Source: JACVRW01 sp963812415 (GTDB taxonomy: Bacteria; Actinomycetota; Thermoleophilia; Solirubrobacterales; Thermoleophilaceae). Taken from it: a stretch of 64,000 bases of DNA. This document shows positions 49,964 to 61,790 of this stretch, in pieces. The notes below the pieces were generated by a model. It was not told where the DNA came from, ran no database searches, and saw only the letters and a list, made by a program, of their open reading frames with translations. A program made the translations under genes and the position numbers. The stretch is taken from contig CAWEVH010000021.1 of the NCBI GenBank assembly GCA_963812415.1, forward strand, positions 62,001-126,000, in the 5' to 3' direction. Position 1 is the stretch's first letter; every line of letters starts with the position of its first letter.

Positions 49964-52378
49964 TCAGCCGGGGCCGGTGCCCACGCCACCGCCCGTGCCG
50001 CCACCCGTCGGGGGCGTCGGTGCCGGTGCGGGGGCCGGGGCGGGCGCGGGCGTTGGCGCCGGCTGCTCGGGCGCCTCCGGCACGGGGGCCTCGGGCGCCG
50101 GCGCGGCGCCGTCGTCCGGCGGCGGCGCGGCCTCCTCGGGGGCCTCGTCGGGCACCGCCTGCTCGGCCGGAGGGATCTCGGTGGGCGCGATCGGGACGGC
50201 CGGCAGGACGCCCTCCTCCGTCTCGTCCTCGTCCTTCCCACGCGCGGCCTCGCGCGCCTCGCGGAGCTCCACGGCCTGCGCCATGAAGTCGGCGAAGATC
50301 TCGGCCGGGAAGGTGCCGCCGGCCACCGGGCCGCCGGCGTGCTCGTACTCCATCGGCTGGAGCCTGTCGGCGTAGCCGACCCAGATGGCGACCGTGTAGT
50401 CGTCGTTCGCGCCCACGAACCAGGCGTCGCCGTAGTTCTCGGTGGTGCCGGTCTTGCCCCAGATCTCCTCGTCGCCGACCTGCGCCGCCTTGCCGGTGCC
50501 GCTCGACACCACGAGGCCGAGCATGTCGCGCGTGACCTGCGCGACCTTCGCGGGGACCACCCGCTCGCGCACACGCTCGGGCTCGCCGCCCTCGACCTCG
50601 GCCTTGCCTCCCCGCACCACCTTCTCGATCGCCACCGGCCCGCTGTCACCGGGCGCGAGCGTGTTCGACACCCGCACGCCATCGTTGGCGATCGTCGAGT
50701 AGGCGTAGGCCATCTCGAGCGGGGTCACGCCCTCCTCGAGGCCGCCGAGCAGCATGGCCGGGTTCGTGGACAGCTCGGTCCGGATCCCGAGCTCGTTCGC
50801 GAGCCTCGCGACGCGCTTCGGCCCGACCTCCATGCCGAGCTCGGCGAACACGGAGTTGTCCGAGGTGGCCGTGGCCGACCAGAGCGAGGCCGAGCCGAGG
50901 TAGGAGTCCTCGTAGTTCGAGACGTCGAACAGCTCCGGCCCCTTCTTGCCCTGGAAGGGCAGCTTCTTCGGCTGGGAGGCCCAGACGCTGTTGGGATCGA
51001 TGCCGTCCTCGAGGGCACGCACGAGGATGAAGGGCTTGAACGCCGAGCCCGGCTGGCGGTGGCCGTTGGTGGCGAGGTTGAACGGGCGCGCATCGAAGTC
51101 CGAGCCGCCGACCATCGCCTTCACCTCGCCGGTGCGGTTCTCGATCGCCACGAGCGAGGCGTCCGGTCCGACACCCGCCAGCCGGCCGGCCACGGCGCTC
51201 TCCGCCGCCGCCTGGAGCTCGGGGTCGATGGTCGTCTTCACCCGCAGGCCGCCCCCGAACACCACTCCCGCCCCGTACTCGTCCACGAGCTGCTGGGTCA
51301 TCCAGCTCGTGAAATAGGGCTGCTCCGACTCGCTGTCCGGCGGGTCGATCTCGTCCTCGTCCGGCAAGGCCTGGGCCCTGGCGTCCTCGTACTGGTCGCG
51401 CGTGAGCATGCGCTGCTCGTACATGCGCGACAGCACCAGATTGCGGCGCTCGGCCGCGAGCACGGGATTCTCGATCGGGTCGTAGAGGCTCGGCGAGGAG
51501 ATCATGCCCGCCAGCAGCGCCGCCTCGTGCGGCGCCACGTCGAGCGACTCGCGCCGGTTCGGATCCTCTTCCTCCTCGGGCAGCGTCGGCGGCGTGTACT
51601 GCACGCCGCCGCTTTCCGCGTCCTGCTGCTCCTCGGGCTCGTCGCCGTCGCCGAAGTAGGTCCGTACGGCCGCCTCGATGCCGTATGCGCCCTGCCCGAA
51701 GTACACGGTGTTGAGGTACTGGGTGAGGATCCTCTCCTTCGACCACTGGCGCTCCAGGTGATACGAGAGCGCCGCCTCGCGCAGCTTCTGGAACACCGAC
51801 CGGTCGCCCTGCGCGGACAGGGCGTTCTTCACGAACTGCTGGGTGATCGTCGAGCCGCCCTGTGCCGCGCGGCGCTTGAGCACGTCCTGGACGAGGGCGC
51901 GGCCGATGCCCGCGTAGTCCACGCCCTCGTGCGAGTAGAAGCGCCGGTCCTCGATCGCGATCACGGCGTTCTTCAGGTGAGCCGAGACCTCGCCCTGCTC
52001 GACGAGGATCCGGTTGAGGTTGCCGGTGAGCTTGGCGATCTGACAGGACTCCTTGCCGGGCTCCCTGCAGCCCGGTCCGTCGGCGTAGAGCACGGAGTTC
52101 TCGGCGGCCTCGAATTCGGCCTTGTTGTCGAGCGACGGCAGGTCGCTGGCGACGGCCATCAGCATGCCGAACAGCGTCGAGATCAGCGCCAGCACCGAGA
52201 GCCCGAGCACGATGAACGCAAGCCGCAGCTTCTTCAGCTTCGGCTTGCGCCTGGGCGGCGCGGGGGGTTGCGGGGGCGGCGCGGCGTCTCCAGAGCCGCC
52301 GCCCGTGCCATTCCCGCGATGGAAACGCTCTCCGCGCGCGGCGGTCGGATGGGTGATAGGCGTCGGCGGCTCTGACAT
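49964..52378 (-). CDS. Class A penicillin-binding protein (transglycosylase/transpeptidase)
   Basis: 804 residues. Cytoplasmic proline-rich start (MSEPPTPITHPTAARGERFH), one transmembrane helix (LRLAFIVLGLSVLALISTLF), then a GT51 domain with EDRRFYSHEGVDYAGIGRAL and QGGSTITQQFVKNALS. The transpeptidase has the serine in GSAFKPFILVRALEDG, SDN in ATSDNSVFAELGM and KTG in GKTGTTENYGDAWFVG. An acidic insertion (EEEEDPNRRES) sits in the linker. The last 110 residues are an Ala/Pro/Gly/Glu-rich tail (PAPTPAPAPAPAPAPTPP) probably reaching into the wall. Start chosen at the ATG near 52378. Confidence 0.93.
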   Translation of the reverse strand: MSEPPTPITHPTAARGERFHRGNGTGGGSGDAAPPPQPPAPPRRKPKLKKLRLAFIVLGLSVLALISTLFGMLMAVASDLPSLDNKAEFEAAENSVLYADGPGCREPGKESCQIAKLTGNLNRILVEQGEVSAHLKNAVIAIEDRRFYSHEGVDYAGIGRALVQDVLKRRAAQGGSTITQQFVKNALSAQGDRSVFQKLREAALSYHLERQWSKERILTQYLNTVYFGQGAYGIEAAVRTYFGDGDEPEEQQDAESGGVQYTPPTLPEEEEDPNRRESLDVAPHEAALLAGMISSPSLYDPIENPVLAAERRNLVLSRMYEQRMLTRDQYEDARAQALPDEDEIDPPDSESEQPYFTSWMTQQLVDEYGAGVVFGGGLRVKTTIDPELQAAAESAVAGRLAGVGPDASLVAIENRTGEVKAMVGGSDFDARPFNLATNGHRQPGSAFKPFILVRALEDGIDPNSVWASQPKKLPFQGKKGPELFDVSNYEDSYLGSASLWSATATSDNSVFAELGMEVGPKRVARLANELGIRTELSTNPAMLLGGLEEGVTPLEMAYAYSTIANDGVRVSNTLAPGDSGPVAIEKVVRGGKAEVEGGEPERVRERVVPAKVAQVTRDMLGLVVSSGTGKAAQVGDEEIWGKTGTTENYGDAWFVGANDDYTVAIWVGYADRLQPMEYEHAGGPVAGGTFPAEIFADFMAQAVELREAREAARGKDEDETEEGVLPAVPIAPTEIPPAEQAVPDEAPEEAAPPPDDGAAPAPEAPVPEAPEQPAPTPAPAPAPAPAPTPPTGGGTGGGVGTGPG

Positions 52379-52412
52379 CGAATTGAGCCCCCGGGGGCAG
52401 GGGTCCCTCGAG

Positions 52413-52455
52413 CGTGCGGGATTGACGGCGGCGTGAGCGGGCGCCCTCCCGCACG
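52413..52455. promoter_or_regulatory. Inverted repeat in the PBP/tyrS divergent region
   Basis: CGTGCGGGA (52413-52421) is repeated inverted as TCCCGCACG (52447-52455), 25 nt apart, in the 127-bp gap between the divergent starts. TTGACG directly follows the left arm. It may be an operator or a leader stem; no T-box motif for tyrS is visible. Confidence 0.35.
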
Positions 52456-52492
52456 GCATCGTTACGGGGCGGCCCGAAGAGGGGCGTGAGTC

Positions 52493-52498
52493 TAGCAT
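52493..52498 (+). promoter_or_regulatory. -10 hexamer TAGCAT for tyrS
   Basis: Ends 7 nt before the tyrS ATG. Confidence 0.45.
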
Positions 52499-52505
52499 TG
52501 GCCCA

Positions 52506-53681
52506 ATGACGCTTTCCGCCGGCGAGGGCGCCGCCTTCCTGACGCGCAACGCCGTGGACGCGCTTCCGACCGGCGAGCTCGAGCGCCAGCTGGCCAAGGG
52601 CCGGCCATTGCGGGTCAAGCTCGGCGTCGACCCCACGACGCCCGACATCCATCTGGGGCACACCGTCGTGCTGCGCAAGCTGCGCGAGTTCCAGGAGCTC
52701 GGGCACACGGTGGTGCTGATCGTCGGCGACTACACCGCCCGCGTCGGCGACCCGAGCGGGCGCTCGTCCACGCGTCCCCAGGTCGACCCGGCCGAGATCG
52801 ACCGCAACGCGGAGACCTACGAGGAGCAGGCGTTCAAGGTGCTCGACCGCTCGCTCACCGAGGTGCGGCGCAACGGCGAATGGCTCGACATGCCGATGGA
52901 GGAGCTGTTCCGGCTCGCGCGCACCTCCACCATCGCCCAGCTGCTCGAGCGCGACGACTTCGACAAGCGCTACCGAGCGCGCGAGCCGATCTCCATCCTC
53001 GAGCTGCTCTATCCGCTGCTCCAGGGCTACGACTCGGTCGCGATCCGGTCGGACGTCGAGCTCGGCGCCACCGATCAGAAGTTCAACGTGCTGCTCGCGC
53101 GCGAGATACAGAGGGCCTACGGGATCGAGCCCCAGTCGATCCTGACGATGCCGATCCTGCCGGGCATCGACGGTGTGCAGAAGATGTCGAAGTCGCTCGG
53201 CAACTACGTGGGCGTCGACGAGCCGCCCGAGGAGATGTTCGGGAAGCTGATGCGGGTCCCGGACGACGCGATGGCGAGCTACTACTCCCTGCTGCTCGAC
53301 GCGCCCCCCGACCCCGCGCTCTCACCGCGCGACGCCAAGCGGGCGATGGCGCTCGGGCTGACCGAGCGCTATCACGGCGCCGAGGCGGCCGCGGCCGCGC
53401 AGGAGCGCTTCGACACCCTGCACGTGCGGCGTGAGCTGCCTGACGAGATCGAGGAGTTCGCCTTCAGCCCCGCGAACGGCGAGCTGGTCCACCTGCCCGC
53501 CCTGCTGGGCGAGGCGTTCGGGCTGTCGCGCTCCGAGGGACGGCGGCTGCTCGGCCAGGGCGGGGTGAAGCTCGACGGCAGCCCGCTCGACGAGTCGCGG
53601 CTGGACGTGCCCGCCGCGGAGCTCGACGGGATGGTCCTGCAGGTCGGCAAGCGTCGCTTCAAGCGCCTGCGGCGCGGCTGA
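52506..53681 (+). CDS. tyrS: Tyrosyl-tRNA synthetase
   Basis: 391-residue class I synthetase. The HIGH-type signature is HLGH in TPDIHLGHTVVLRKLREF, and KMSKS occurs in IDGVQKMSKSLGNYVG. ELLYPLLQGYDSVAIRSDVE and LGATDQKFNVLLAREIQ bind tyrosine. A C-terminal S4 RNA-binding domain (FGLSRSEGRRLLGQGGVKLD) completes it. The compact form with KMSKS and QKFN resembles the TyrRZ/TyrZ branch. The rRNA promoter begins right after its stop. Confidence 0.96.
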   Translation: MTLSAGEGAAFLTRNAVDALPTGELERQLAKGRPLRVKLGVDPTTPDIHLGHTVVLRKLREFQELGHTVVLIVGDYTARVGDPSGRSSTRPQVDPAEIDRNAETYEEQAFKVLDRSLTEVRRNGEWLDMPMEELFRLARTSTIAQLLERDDFDKRYRAREPISILELLYPLLQGYDSVAIRSDVELGATDQKFNVLLAREIQRAYGIEPQSILTMPILPGIDGVQKMSKSLGNYVGVDEPPEEMFGKLMRVPDDAMASYYSLLLDAPPDPALSPRDAKRAMALGLTERYHGAEAAAAAQERFDTLHVRRELPDEIEEFAFSPANGELVHLPALLGEAFGLSRSEGRRLLGQGGVKLDGSPLDESRLDVPAAELDGMVLQVGKRRFKRLRRG

Positions 53682-53687
53682 GCGGCG

Positions 53688-53716
53688 TTGGCGGCGCATC
53701 CTGGCGGTGCTACACT
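53688..53716 (+). promoter_or_regulatory. Putative rRNA operon promoter
   Basis: TTGGCG (53688-53693) and TACACT (53711-53716) are separated by exactly 17 bp. The -35 starts 6 bp after the tyrS stop. It lies about 50 bp before the processing stem, a sensible place for a precursor start. No UP element is apparent. Confidence 0.5.
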
Positions 53717-53765
53717 GCTCCGTCGCGCTTCATGCGCGGGTGGAGGCCCCACCCCGAAGGCGCAC

Positions 53766-53789
53766 GGTCTTTGAAAACTCAGCAGTACG
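53766..53789 (+). promoter_or_regulatory. 16S precursor processing stem, left strand
   Basis: GGTCTTTGAAAACTCAGC and the following AGTACG pair with 55682-55705 on the other side of 16S: 22 of 24 positions match, 16 of them in a row. Such stems are cut by RNase III-type enzymes to free pre-16S. Confidence 0.7.
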
Positions 53790-54031
53790 TGCGACCGTTA
53801 CGCCGCCTCGCAAGCTTCGCTTGGGCTGCGGCAGAAGGTCGCGTCCAGGTTTGAACCCCTCGAGGGGATCGCATCGTCGATCCGCTGGAGGGGCCTGAAC
53901 AGACCCGTCAAGTCCGGCCCACCCGCAGGTGTACGCGGGAGCCATAACGACTTGACAACTCTCTTGATCTGACAGTGGACCGGCCGGCCCGGGGCTTCCC
54001 TCAGGCCGTCCGGATTGAAACCACGCCAGAC

Positions 54032-55581
<1,550 letters not shown>

Positions 55582-55681
55582 GGGAGCCTCCGAAAACGCG
55601 GAGCCCGTCCCGCGGCACTCGCTGCCGCTGGGCGTCCTTAGCATGTCGACCGAACCTGGCCAGGTCGTCCTCGGACGGCCG

Positions 55682-55705
55682 CGTACTGCTGAGTTTTGAG
55701 AGACC
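55682..55705 (+). promoter_or_regulatory. 16S precursor processing stem, right strand
   Basis: Complement of 53766-53789 (CGTACTGCTGAGTTTT is the perfect part). Confidence 0.7.
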
Positions 55706-55741
55706 AGCCGGGGAATCCCCCCGGTTGCGCCCTCGCCGGAC

Positions 55742-55763
55742 CTTGAAAACTGCATTGTTGGCC
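55742..55763 (+). promoter_or_regulatory. 23S precursor processing stem, left strand
   Basis: Begins CTTGAAAACTGCA and pairs with 59660-59681 over 22 bp without a break, two of the pairs being G-U. Confidence 0.75.
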
Positions 55764-56392
55764 AAACAAACAACGGAAGATCACCGTTGTGAACCGGCGT
55801 TTGAGGGCGATCGCTTCGGCGGCCGCTCGAGCACGCCGGCTATCAACGATCACCGTCAAGATAGTAAGGGCACATGGTGGATGCCTTGGCACCAGGAGTC
55901 GATGAAGGGCGTGGACGGCTGCGATAAGCCGCGGTGAGCTGCTGAACAGGCTTTGACCCGCGGATGCCCGAATGGGGAAACCCGGCACCGGTAATGCGGT
56001 GTCATCCCGCGCTGAATACATAGGCGCGAGGAAGGCAAGCGAGGGAACTGAAACATCTCAGTACCTCGAGGAAAGGAAATCAACCGAGACTCCCCGAGTA
56101 GTGGCGAGCGAAAGGGGACCTAGCCTAAACCGGCTGCGTGCAAGCGTGCAGGCGTTGCGCAGCCGGGGTCGTAGGACGTGCCTCCGAGAGCTGCATCTCT
56201 CGGCGGGAGTCACAAATCCATTTGCTAGCCGAAGATCCGTGGAACACAGGCGCCACAGCGGGTAACAGCCCCGTAGGCGAAAGCAGATGGACTCCCGAGC
56301 TCGTTCCTGAGTAGGACCGCTCCCGTGAAACGCGGTCTGAATCTGGGGGGACCACCCTCCAAGGCTAAGTACTCCCTGGTGACCGATAGCGG

Positions 56393-56428
<36 letters not shown>

Positions 56429-56916
56429 AAGGGGAGTGAAATAGTACCTGAAACCGCGTGCCTACAAGCGGTCGGAGCACCTTCGTGGTGTGACGGCGTG
56501 CTTTTTGCATAACGAGCCGGCGAGTTACTCGTCACTGGCAAGGTTAAGCGATGAGCGGAGCCGCAGCGAAAGCGAGTCCGAATAGGGCGACTCAGTCAGT
56601 GGCGGTAGACCCGAAACCGGGCGAGCTACCCATGGGCAGGCTGAAGCGGGGGTAAGACCCCGTGGAGGGCCGAACCGACCTAGGTTGAAAACTGGGCGGA
56701 TGACCTGTGGGTCGGAGTGAAAGGCTAATCAAGCCCGGAGATATCTGGTTCTCTCCGAAATATATTTAGGTATAGCCTCCGGCGATGCCTTGCGGCCGTA
56801 GAGCACTGCTTGGACTAGGGGCCCTACCAGGTTACCGACTTCAGGCAAACTCCGAAGACCGTTAGGTGTACCCGGGGAGTCAGCTTGTGGGGGATAAACT
56901 TCATAGGCAAAAGGGG

Positions 56917-56947
<31 letters not shown>

Positions 56948-57878
56948 GTGCTAGCTAAGTGGGAAACGATGTTCGAGTGCCGAGACAACCAGGAGGTTGG
57001 CTTAGAGGCAGCCATCCTTGAAAGAGTGCGTAACAGCTCACTGGTCAAGTGTTCGGGCGCGGAAAATGTAACGGGGCTCAAGCTAGTCACCGAAGCTGCG
57101 GGTGTGCGCGATCCTTCGGGATCACGTGCGCGGTAGGAGAGCGTTCTCAGGCGCGAGAAGCGGCGGGGGAACCCAGCCGTGGATGCCTGAGAAGTGAGAA
57201 TGCCGGCGTGAGTAACGAAAGAGGGGTGAGAATCCCCTCCACCGATTGTCTAAGGTTTCCTGAGCAACGTTCTTCGGCTCAGGGTCAGTCGGGACCTAAG
57301 GCGAGGCCGAAAGGCGTAGCCGATGGCCAACGGGTTGATATTCCCGTACCACGTCTGTCCGCTATCACCGATGGGGGGACGAGGAAGGCTAAGGGAACCC
57401 CGCCGACGGTTGCGCGGGGGTAAGCATGTAGCCAGAGCTCGTAGGCAAATCCGCGAGCTCGTTACGGCGAGGTGCGATGCCAGCTGGCCTGACGGCCGGC
57501 GAGTCCCTGACGCCATACCTCCGAGAAAAGCCTCTAGGGAGGACAGTGCGTGCCCGTACCAAAACCGACACAGGTAGACAAGTGGAGAACACTAAGGTGA
57601 TCGAGATAACCCTCGTTAAGGAACTCGGCAAAATGGCCCCGTAACTTCGGGAGAAGGGGCGCCCCGGTAGGGTGAAGGTCTTCGCGACCGGAGCCCGAGG
57701 GGGCCGCAGTGAATTGGCCCAACCGACTGTTTACCAAAAACACAGGTCTCTGCTAAGTCGCAAGACGACGTATAGGGGCTGACGCCTGCCCGGTGCCGGA
57801 AGGTTACGTGGAGGGGTTAGTGCTTCGGCGCGAAGCTCTGAAACTAAGCCCCGGTAAACGGCGGCGGTAACTATAACC

Positions 57879-58660
<782 letters not shown>

Positions 58661-59129
58661 AAGTTCCGACCTGCACGAATGGCGTAACGAGTTGGGCGCT
58701 GTCTCAACGAGGGGCTCGGTGAAATCGCAGTCTCGGTGAAGATGCCGAGTACCCGCGGCAAGACGGAAAGACCCCGTGAACCTTTACTACAACTTGATAT
58801 TGGAGTCTGAGGCACCTCGCTCAGGATAGGTGGGAGGCTATGAAGCGCGAGCTGCGGCTCGCGTGGAGCCACCCTTGAGATACCACCCTTGGTGTCTTGG
58901 GCTTCTAACACCACGCCGTGAATCCGGGTGGTGAACAGTGTCAGGTGGGTAGTTTGACTGGGGCGGTCGCCTCCCAAAATGTAACGGAGGCGCGCAAAGG
59001 TTCCCTCAGCACGGTTGGAAATCGTGCGCAGAGTGTAAAGGCAACAAGGGAGCTTGACTGCGAGACAGACATGTCGAGCAGGTGCGAAAGCAGGCCTTAG
59101 TGATCCGGCGGTAGCAAGTGGAAGCGCCG

Positions 59130-59172
<43 letters not shown>

Positions 59173-59198
59173 GGGCCCAAGAGTCCACATCGACGGCC

Positions 59199-59240
<42 letters not shown>

Positions 59241-59245
59241 TAGTC

Positions 59246-59327
<82 letters not shown>

Positions 59328-59659
59328 TGCCGTGGGCGTTGGAGAGTTGAGGGGAGTCGTCCCTAGTACGAGAGGACCGGGATGAACGCACCTCTGGTGT
59401 ACCAGTTGTCCTGCCAAGGGCAGCGCTGGTTAGCTACGTGCGGATCGGATAACCGCTGAAGGCATCTAAGCGGGAAGCCGACCTCGAGATGAGCTCTCCC
59501 ATCCCCTTGAGGGAGTAAGACCCCTGGAAGACCACCAGGTGATAGGCCGGATGTGTACGCACAGCGATGTGCTCAGCAGACCGGTACTAATGGTTCGAGG
59601 GCTTGACGGATATTTTGATCTTCCGCTGGCTCGTCGCGCGCTTCGGCGTGCCGGCGAGC

Positions 59660-59681
59660 GGCCAACGGTGCAGTTTTCAAG
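59660..59681 (+). promoter_or_regulatory. 23S precursor processing stem, right strand
   Basis: GGCCAACGGTGCAGTTTTCA then AG, complementary to 55742-55763. Confidence 0.75.
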
Positions 59682-59722
59682 CTCCGGCGCGGGCGGGGGC
59701 CGCGCGGCCCTGTCTCGCGACA

Positions 59723-59839
59723 TTTCGGTGGTGATAGCGAGGGGGCCACACCTCTTCCCATTCCGAACAGAGCAGTTAAGCCCCTCAGCGCCGATGGTAC
59801 TTGGGCCTCGCGGCCCTGGGAGAGTAGGTCGCCGCCGTT
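59723..59839 (+). rRNA. rrf: 5S ribosomal RNA
   Basis: About 117 nt. TTTCGGTGGTGATAGCGAGG, TTCCCATTCCGAACAGAGCA, GTTAAGCCCCTCAGCGCCGA and GGAGAGTAGGTCGCCGCC follow the standard 5S order, and the two ends can pair. Closes the operon. Confidence 0.95.
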
Positions 59840-59847
59840 CTTGATTC

Positions 59848-59873
59848 GAGAGCCGTCCTTCGGGGCGGCTCTC
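59848..59873 (+). terminator. rRNA operon terminator hairpin
   Basis: GAGAGCCGTCC-TTCG-GGGCGGCTCTC: an 11-bp stem (one G-U) with a UUCG loop, 9 nt after 5S. Followed by GTCGTTGCGC, not a true T-run, as is common for terminators in high-GC actinobacteria. Confidence 0.7.
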
Positions 59874-59888
59874 GTCGTTGCGCATCCC

Positions 59889-59894
59889 TAGACT
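59889..59894 (+). promoter_or_regulatory. -10 hexamer TAGACT
   Basis: Ends 11 nt before the ATG at 59906. Confidence 0.4.
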
Positions 59895-59905
59895 GCCGCC
59901 CTCGA

Positions 59906-60313
59906 ATGTTCGCTCCGCTACTCGCCATCTCGACCCTGGCCATCGTCCTGATCGTGGCGCTCGTCGTCGTGCTCGTCGCGCTCGTGCTCGGCTATCTCGG
60001 CGTGAAGGCCCGCGCCCGCCGCCAGGCCGGCTCCTACGCCGAGCACGTGGCGGCCGCCGACTCCGCTCTCGAGCAGGCCCGCGCCCAGGACCGAGGCTGG
60101 CACCGGGACGCGATGGTCGAGGCCGCGCGGCGCGCGCTCCAGCAGGAGCGTCCCGGCTGGGAGTTCGAGCAGCTTCACCTGGTGCTGGTCGACGATCGGC
60201 CCGGGCAGGACGAGGACCGCGCCCATTTCGTGGCGATCGGCGCGTCGGGTGACGAGGCTCGCGTGATCCTGGGCCGCAGCGGCGACCAGTGGTCGGCCGA
60301 GAGCGTCCAATAG
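59906..60313 (+). CDS. Hypothetical single-pass membrane protein
   Basis: 135 residues: an N-terminal helix (MFAPLLAISTLAIVLIVALV continuing through VVLVALVLGYLGV), a basic turn KARARRQAG, an alpha-helical segment AEHVAAADSALEQARAQDRG and a small alpha/beta domain with WEFEQLHLVLVDDRPGQDED and ending WSAESVQ. No family recognised. The next gene may overlap its end. Confidence 0.6.
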   Translation: MFAPLLAISTLAIVLIVALVVVLVALVLGYLGVKARARRQAGSYAEHVAAADSALEQARAQDRGWHRDAMVEAARRALQQERPGWEFEQLHLVLVDDRPGQDEDRAHFVAIGASGDEARVILGRSGDQWSAESVQ

Positions 60314-60909
60314 CGCCCGCGCGCGAGGCGACATCACAGCCGGCTGCCGGCGAGCTGGTGCCGGGCTTCGTTCCCGAGACCGAGCTCGAGCGTCGGCTGG
60401 CCCGCGACCCCGAGCTGCTCGAGGGCTGGCGCTGGGGCAAGCCGCGCCGCGGCCATCCGGAGGGCTCCGTGGGCGCCCATGTGGCCGCGCTGCTCCGCAC
60501 GATCGAGGGCTGGGGCGAGACGGGCACCCGCCGAGCGGAGCTCCGCTTCCTCGCGCTCGTGCACGACTCGCTCAAGTTCCGCGTGAGCAACTGGATGCTG
60601 CACAGCGGCGAGAACCATCACGCTGTCCGCGCCCGCCGGTTCGCGGAGCGCTACACCGACGACGAGCGCCTGCTCGCGACGATCGAGCTGCACGACCGCC
60701 CGTTCAACCTCTGGCGCCGGCGCTACTTGCGCAGCGATCGGGCCGTGGAGGATGCCTTCGCGAGCATGGTGCGGCGGCTGCCGGACCTCGACCTGTTCGT
60801 TCGCTTCGTCGAGCTCGACGGCTCGACCGAGGGCAAGGACCCCGCGCCGGTCGCGTGGCTGCGCGACAGGCTCGTGGCGAGCGGGGCGTGGCGACCGCCC
60901 GCCGGCTGA
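60289..60909 (+). CDS. HD-domain-like protein
   Basis: 206 residues from the GTG at 60289, or 183 from the GTG at 60358 (MPGFVPETELERRLARDPEL), which is where conserved-looking sequence begins. Metal-site residues of an HD phosphohydrolase fold are suggested by HPEGSVGAHVAALLRTI, LRFLALVHDSLKFRV and HSGENHHAVRARRFAERY, followed by LLATIELHDRPFNLWRRRYL. Cytosolic. Probably a hydrolase acting on a phosphorylated substrate; no pathway is suggested by neighbours. Confidence 0.6.
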   Translation: MVGRERPIAPAREATSQPAAGELVPGFVPETELERRLARDPELLEGWRWGKPRRGHPEGSVGAHVAALLRTIEGWGETGTRRAELRFLALVHDSLKFRVSNWMLHSGENHHAVRARRFAERYTDDERLLATIELHDRPFNLWRRRYLRSDRAVEDAFASMVRRLPDLDLFVRFVELDGSTEGKDPAPVAWLRDRLVASGAWRPPAG

Positions 60910-60924
60910 GCGGACCCCTCACGC

Positions 60925-61245
60925 TCAGACGGCCAGGCAGAGCTGCTCGGGCGCGGCCGGCCGCGCACGGCAGCGGCTGCGCTCCCCGGCGCAGGCATGC
61001 CCCCGCCGGGCCGCGGGGGTGGCGACCGGCGGCAGGCCGGCCGCTCCGCCCGCGACGATGCGGCGGACCGCAGTGCGCGTGCGTGACGCGCCTCCCAACT
61101 GCGGTGCCGGGCCAGGAGCGTCGGCGGGGGCGCCCGGGGCGCCGGGGGCGGCTTCAGCCGCTCCCAGGCGGTACTCGCCGAGCGTTGAGAACTCGACGAT
61201 CAGGTCGAGCGCCGTGTCGATCTGCTCTCTGAACCGAGGGAACAT
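60925..61245 (-). CDS. Small hypothetical protein
   Basis: 106 residues from the ATG at 61245 (MFPRFREQIDTALDLIVEFS, then TLGEYRLGAAE). A minus-strand TACCTT hexamer 9 nt upstream supports this start over an ATG at 61308. The first 35 residues look like a real amphipathic domain; the rest is Ala/Pro/Arg-rich (PGAPGAPADAPGPAPQLGG) with three cysteines near the end. Function unknown. Confidence 0.45.
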   Translation of the reverse strand: MFPRFREQIDTALDLIVEFSTLGEYRLGAAEAAPGAPGAPADAPGPAPQLGGASRTRTAVRRIVAGGAAGLPPVATPAARRGHACAGERSRCRARPAAPEQLCLAV

Positions 61246-61254
61246 GCGTTCGTG

Positions 61255-61260
61255 AAGGTA
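61255..61260 (-). promoter_or_regulatory. -10 hexamer TACCTT
   Basis: Minus strand, 9 nt before the ATG at 61245. Confidence 0.35.
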
Positions 61261-61322
61261 CGGGTGGAGTCGGATGGAAGGCCCGATTTGCTGCAACTTT
61301 CCATGCACGGGCCGGCCGCGGC

Positions 61323-61328
61323 TAGGCT
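61323..61328 (+). promoter_or_regulatory. -10 hexamer TAGGCT for the thioesterase
   Basis: Ends 9 nt before the ATG at 61338. Confidence 0.4.
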
Positions 61329-61337
61329 GCGAGCGGG

Positions 61338-61790
61338 ATGGCCGCGCCCTTCCGCCACCGCACGAGGGTCCGCTTCAACGAGTGCGACCCGCAGGGCGTG
61401 GTCTTCTACGCGAACTACCTCATGTACTTCGACGTCGCCATGACGGAGTTCTGGCGCGAGGCCTTCGGCGGCTACGCCGAGATGATCGGCGACGGCACCG
61501 ACGCGATGGTGGCCGAGGCGGGCATCCGCTACCTCGCGCCGGCTCGCTTCGACGACGAGATCGACCTCGTGGTGAGCGTGATCCGGGTGGGGACCACCTC
61601 CTCCGTTGTGCAGGTCGCGGTGGAGCGGGCAGGCGACGGAGAGCGGCTCGTCGAGGGCCATCTGCGGCACGTCTTCGTCGACACGGCGAGCTACCGCAAG
61701 CGTGAGATCCCGCCGCACGCCCGCGAGGGGCTCACCCGCTACCTGGTCGATCCGGCCCGCGAGGGCGAGCCGGATCCCGCACGCGGATGA
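61338..61790 (+). CDS. Hotdog-fold acyl-CoA thioesterase (4HBT/YbgC type)
   Basis: 150 residues. RTRVRFNECDPQGVVFYANY carries the catalytic aspartate region (D-x-x-G-V-V-F-Y-x-N-Y) of 4-hydroxybenzoyl-CoA thioesterase-like enzymes, followed by YLMYFDVAMTEFWREAFGGY and IRYLAPARFDDEIDLVVSV. Substrate unknown. A DHNA-CoA thioesterase role in menaquinone synthesis is possible since no other candidate is in the men cluster, but the distance of 36 kb gives no support. Overlaps the next gene by 4 bp. Confidence 0.85.
   Translation: MAAPFRHRTRVRFNECDPQGVVFYANYLMYFDVAMTEFWREAFGGYAEMIGDGTDAMVAEAGIRYLAPARFDDEIDLVVSVIRVGTTSSVVQVAVERAGDGERLVEGHLRHVFVDTASYRKREIPPHAREGLTRYLVDPAREGEPDPARG

Larger units (their letters stand above)
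53682..54031 (+). other. rRNA operon leader region
   Basis: 350 bp without a protein gene or tRNA. It holds the putative promoter (53688-53716), the left strand of the 16S processing stem (53766-53789), a GC dyad around 53835-53900 and TTGACAACTCTCTTGATCTG near 53952, which might contain a second -35 or antitermination element. Nothing else recognised. Confidence 0.6.
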
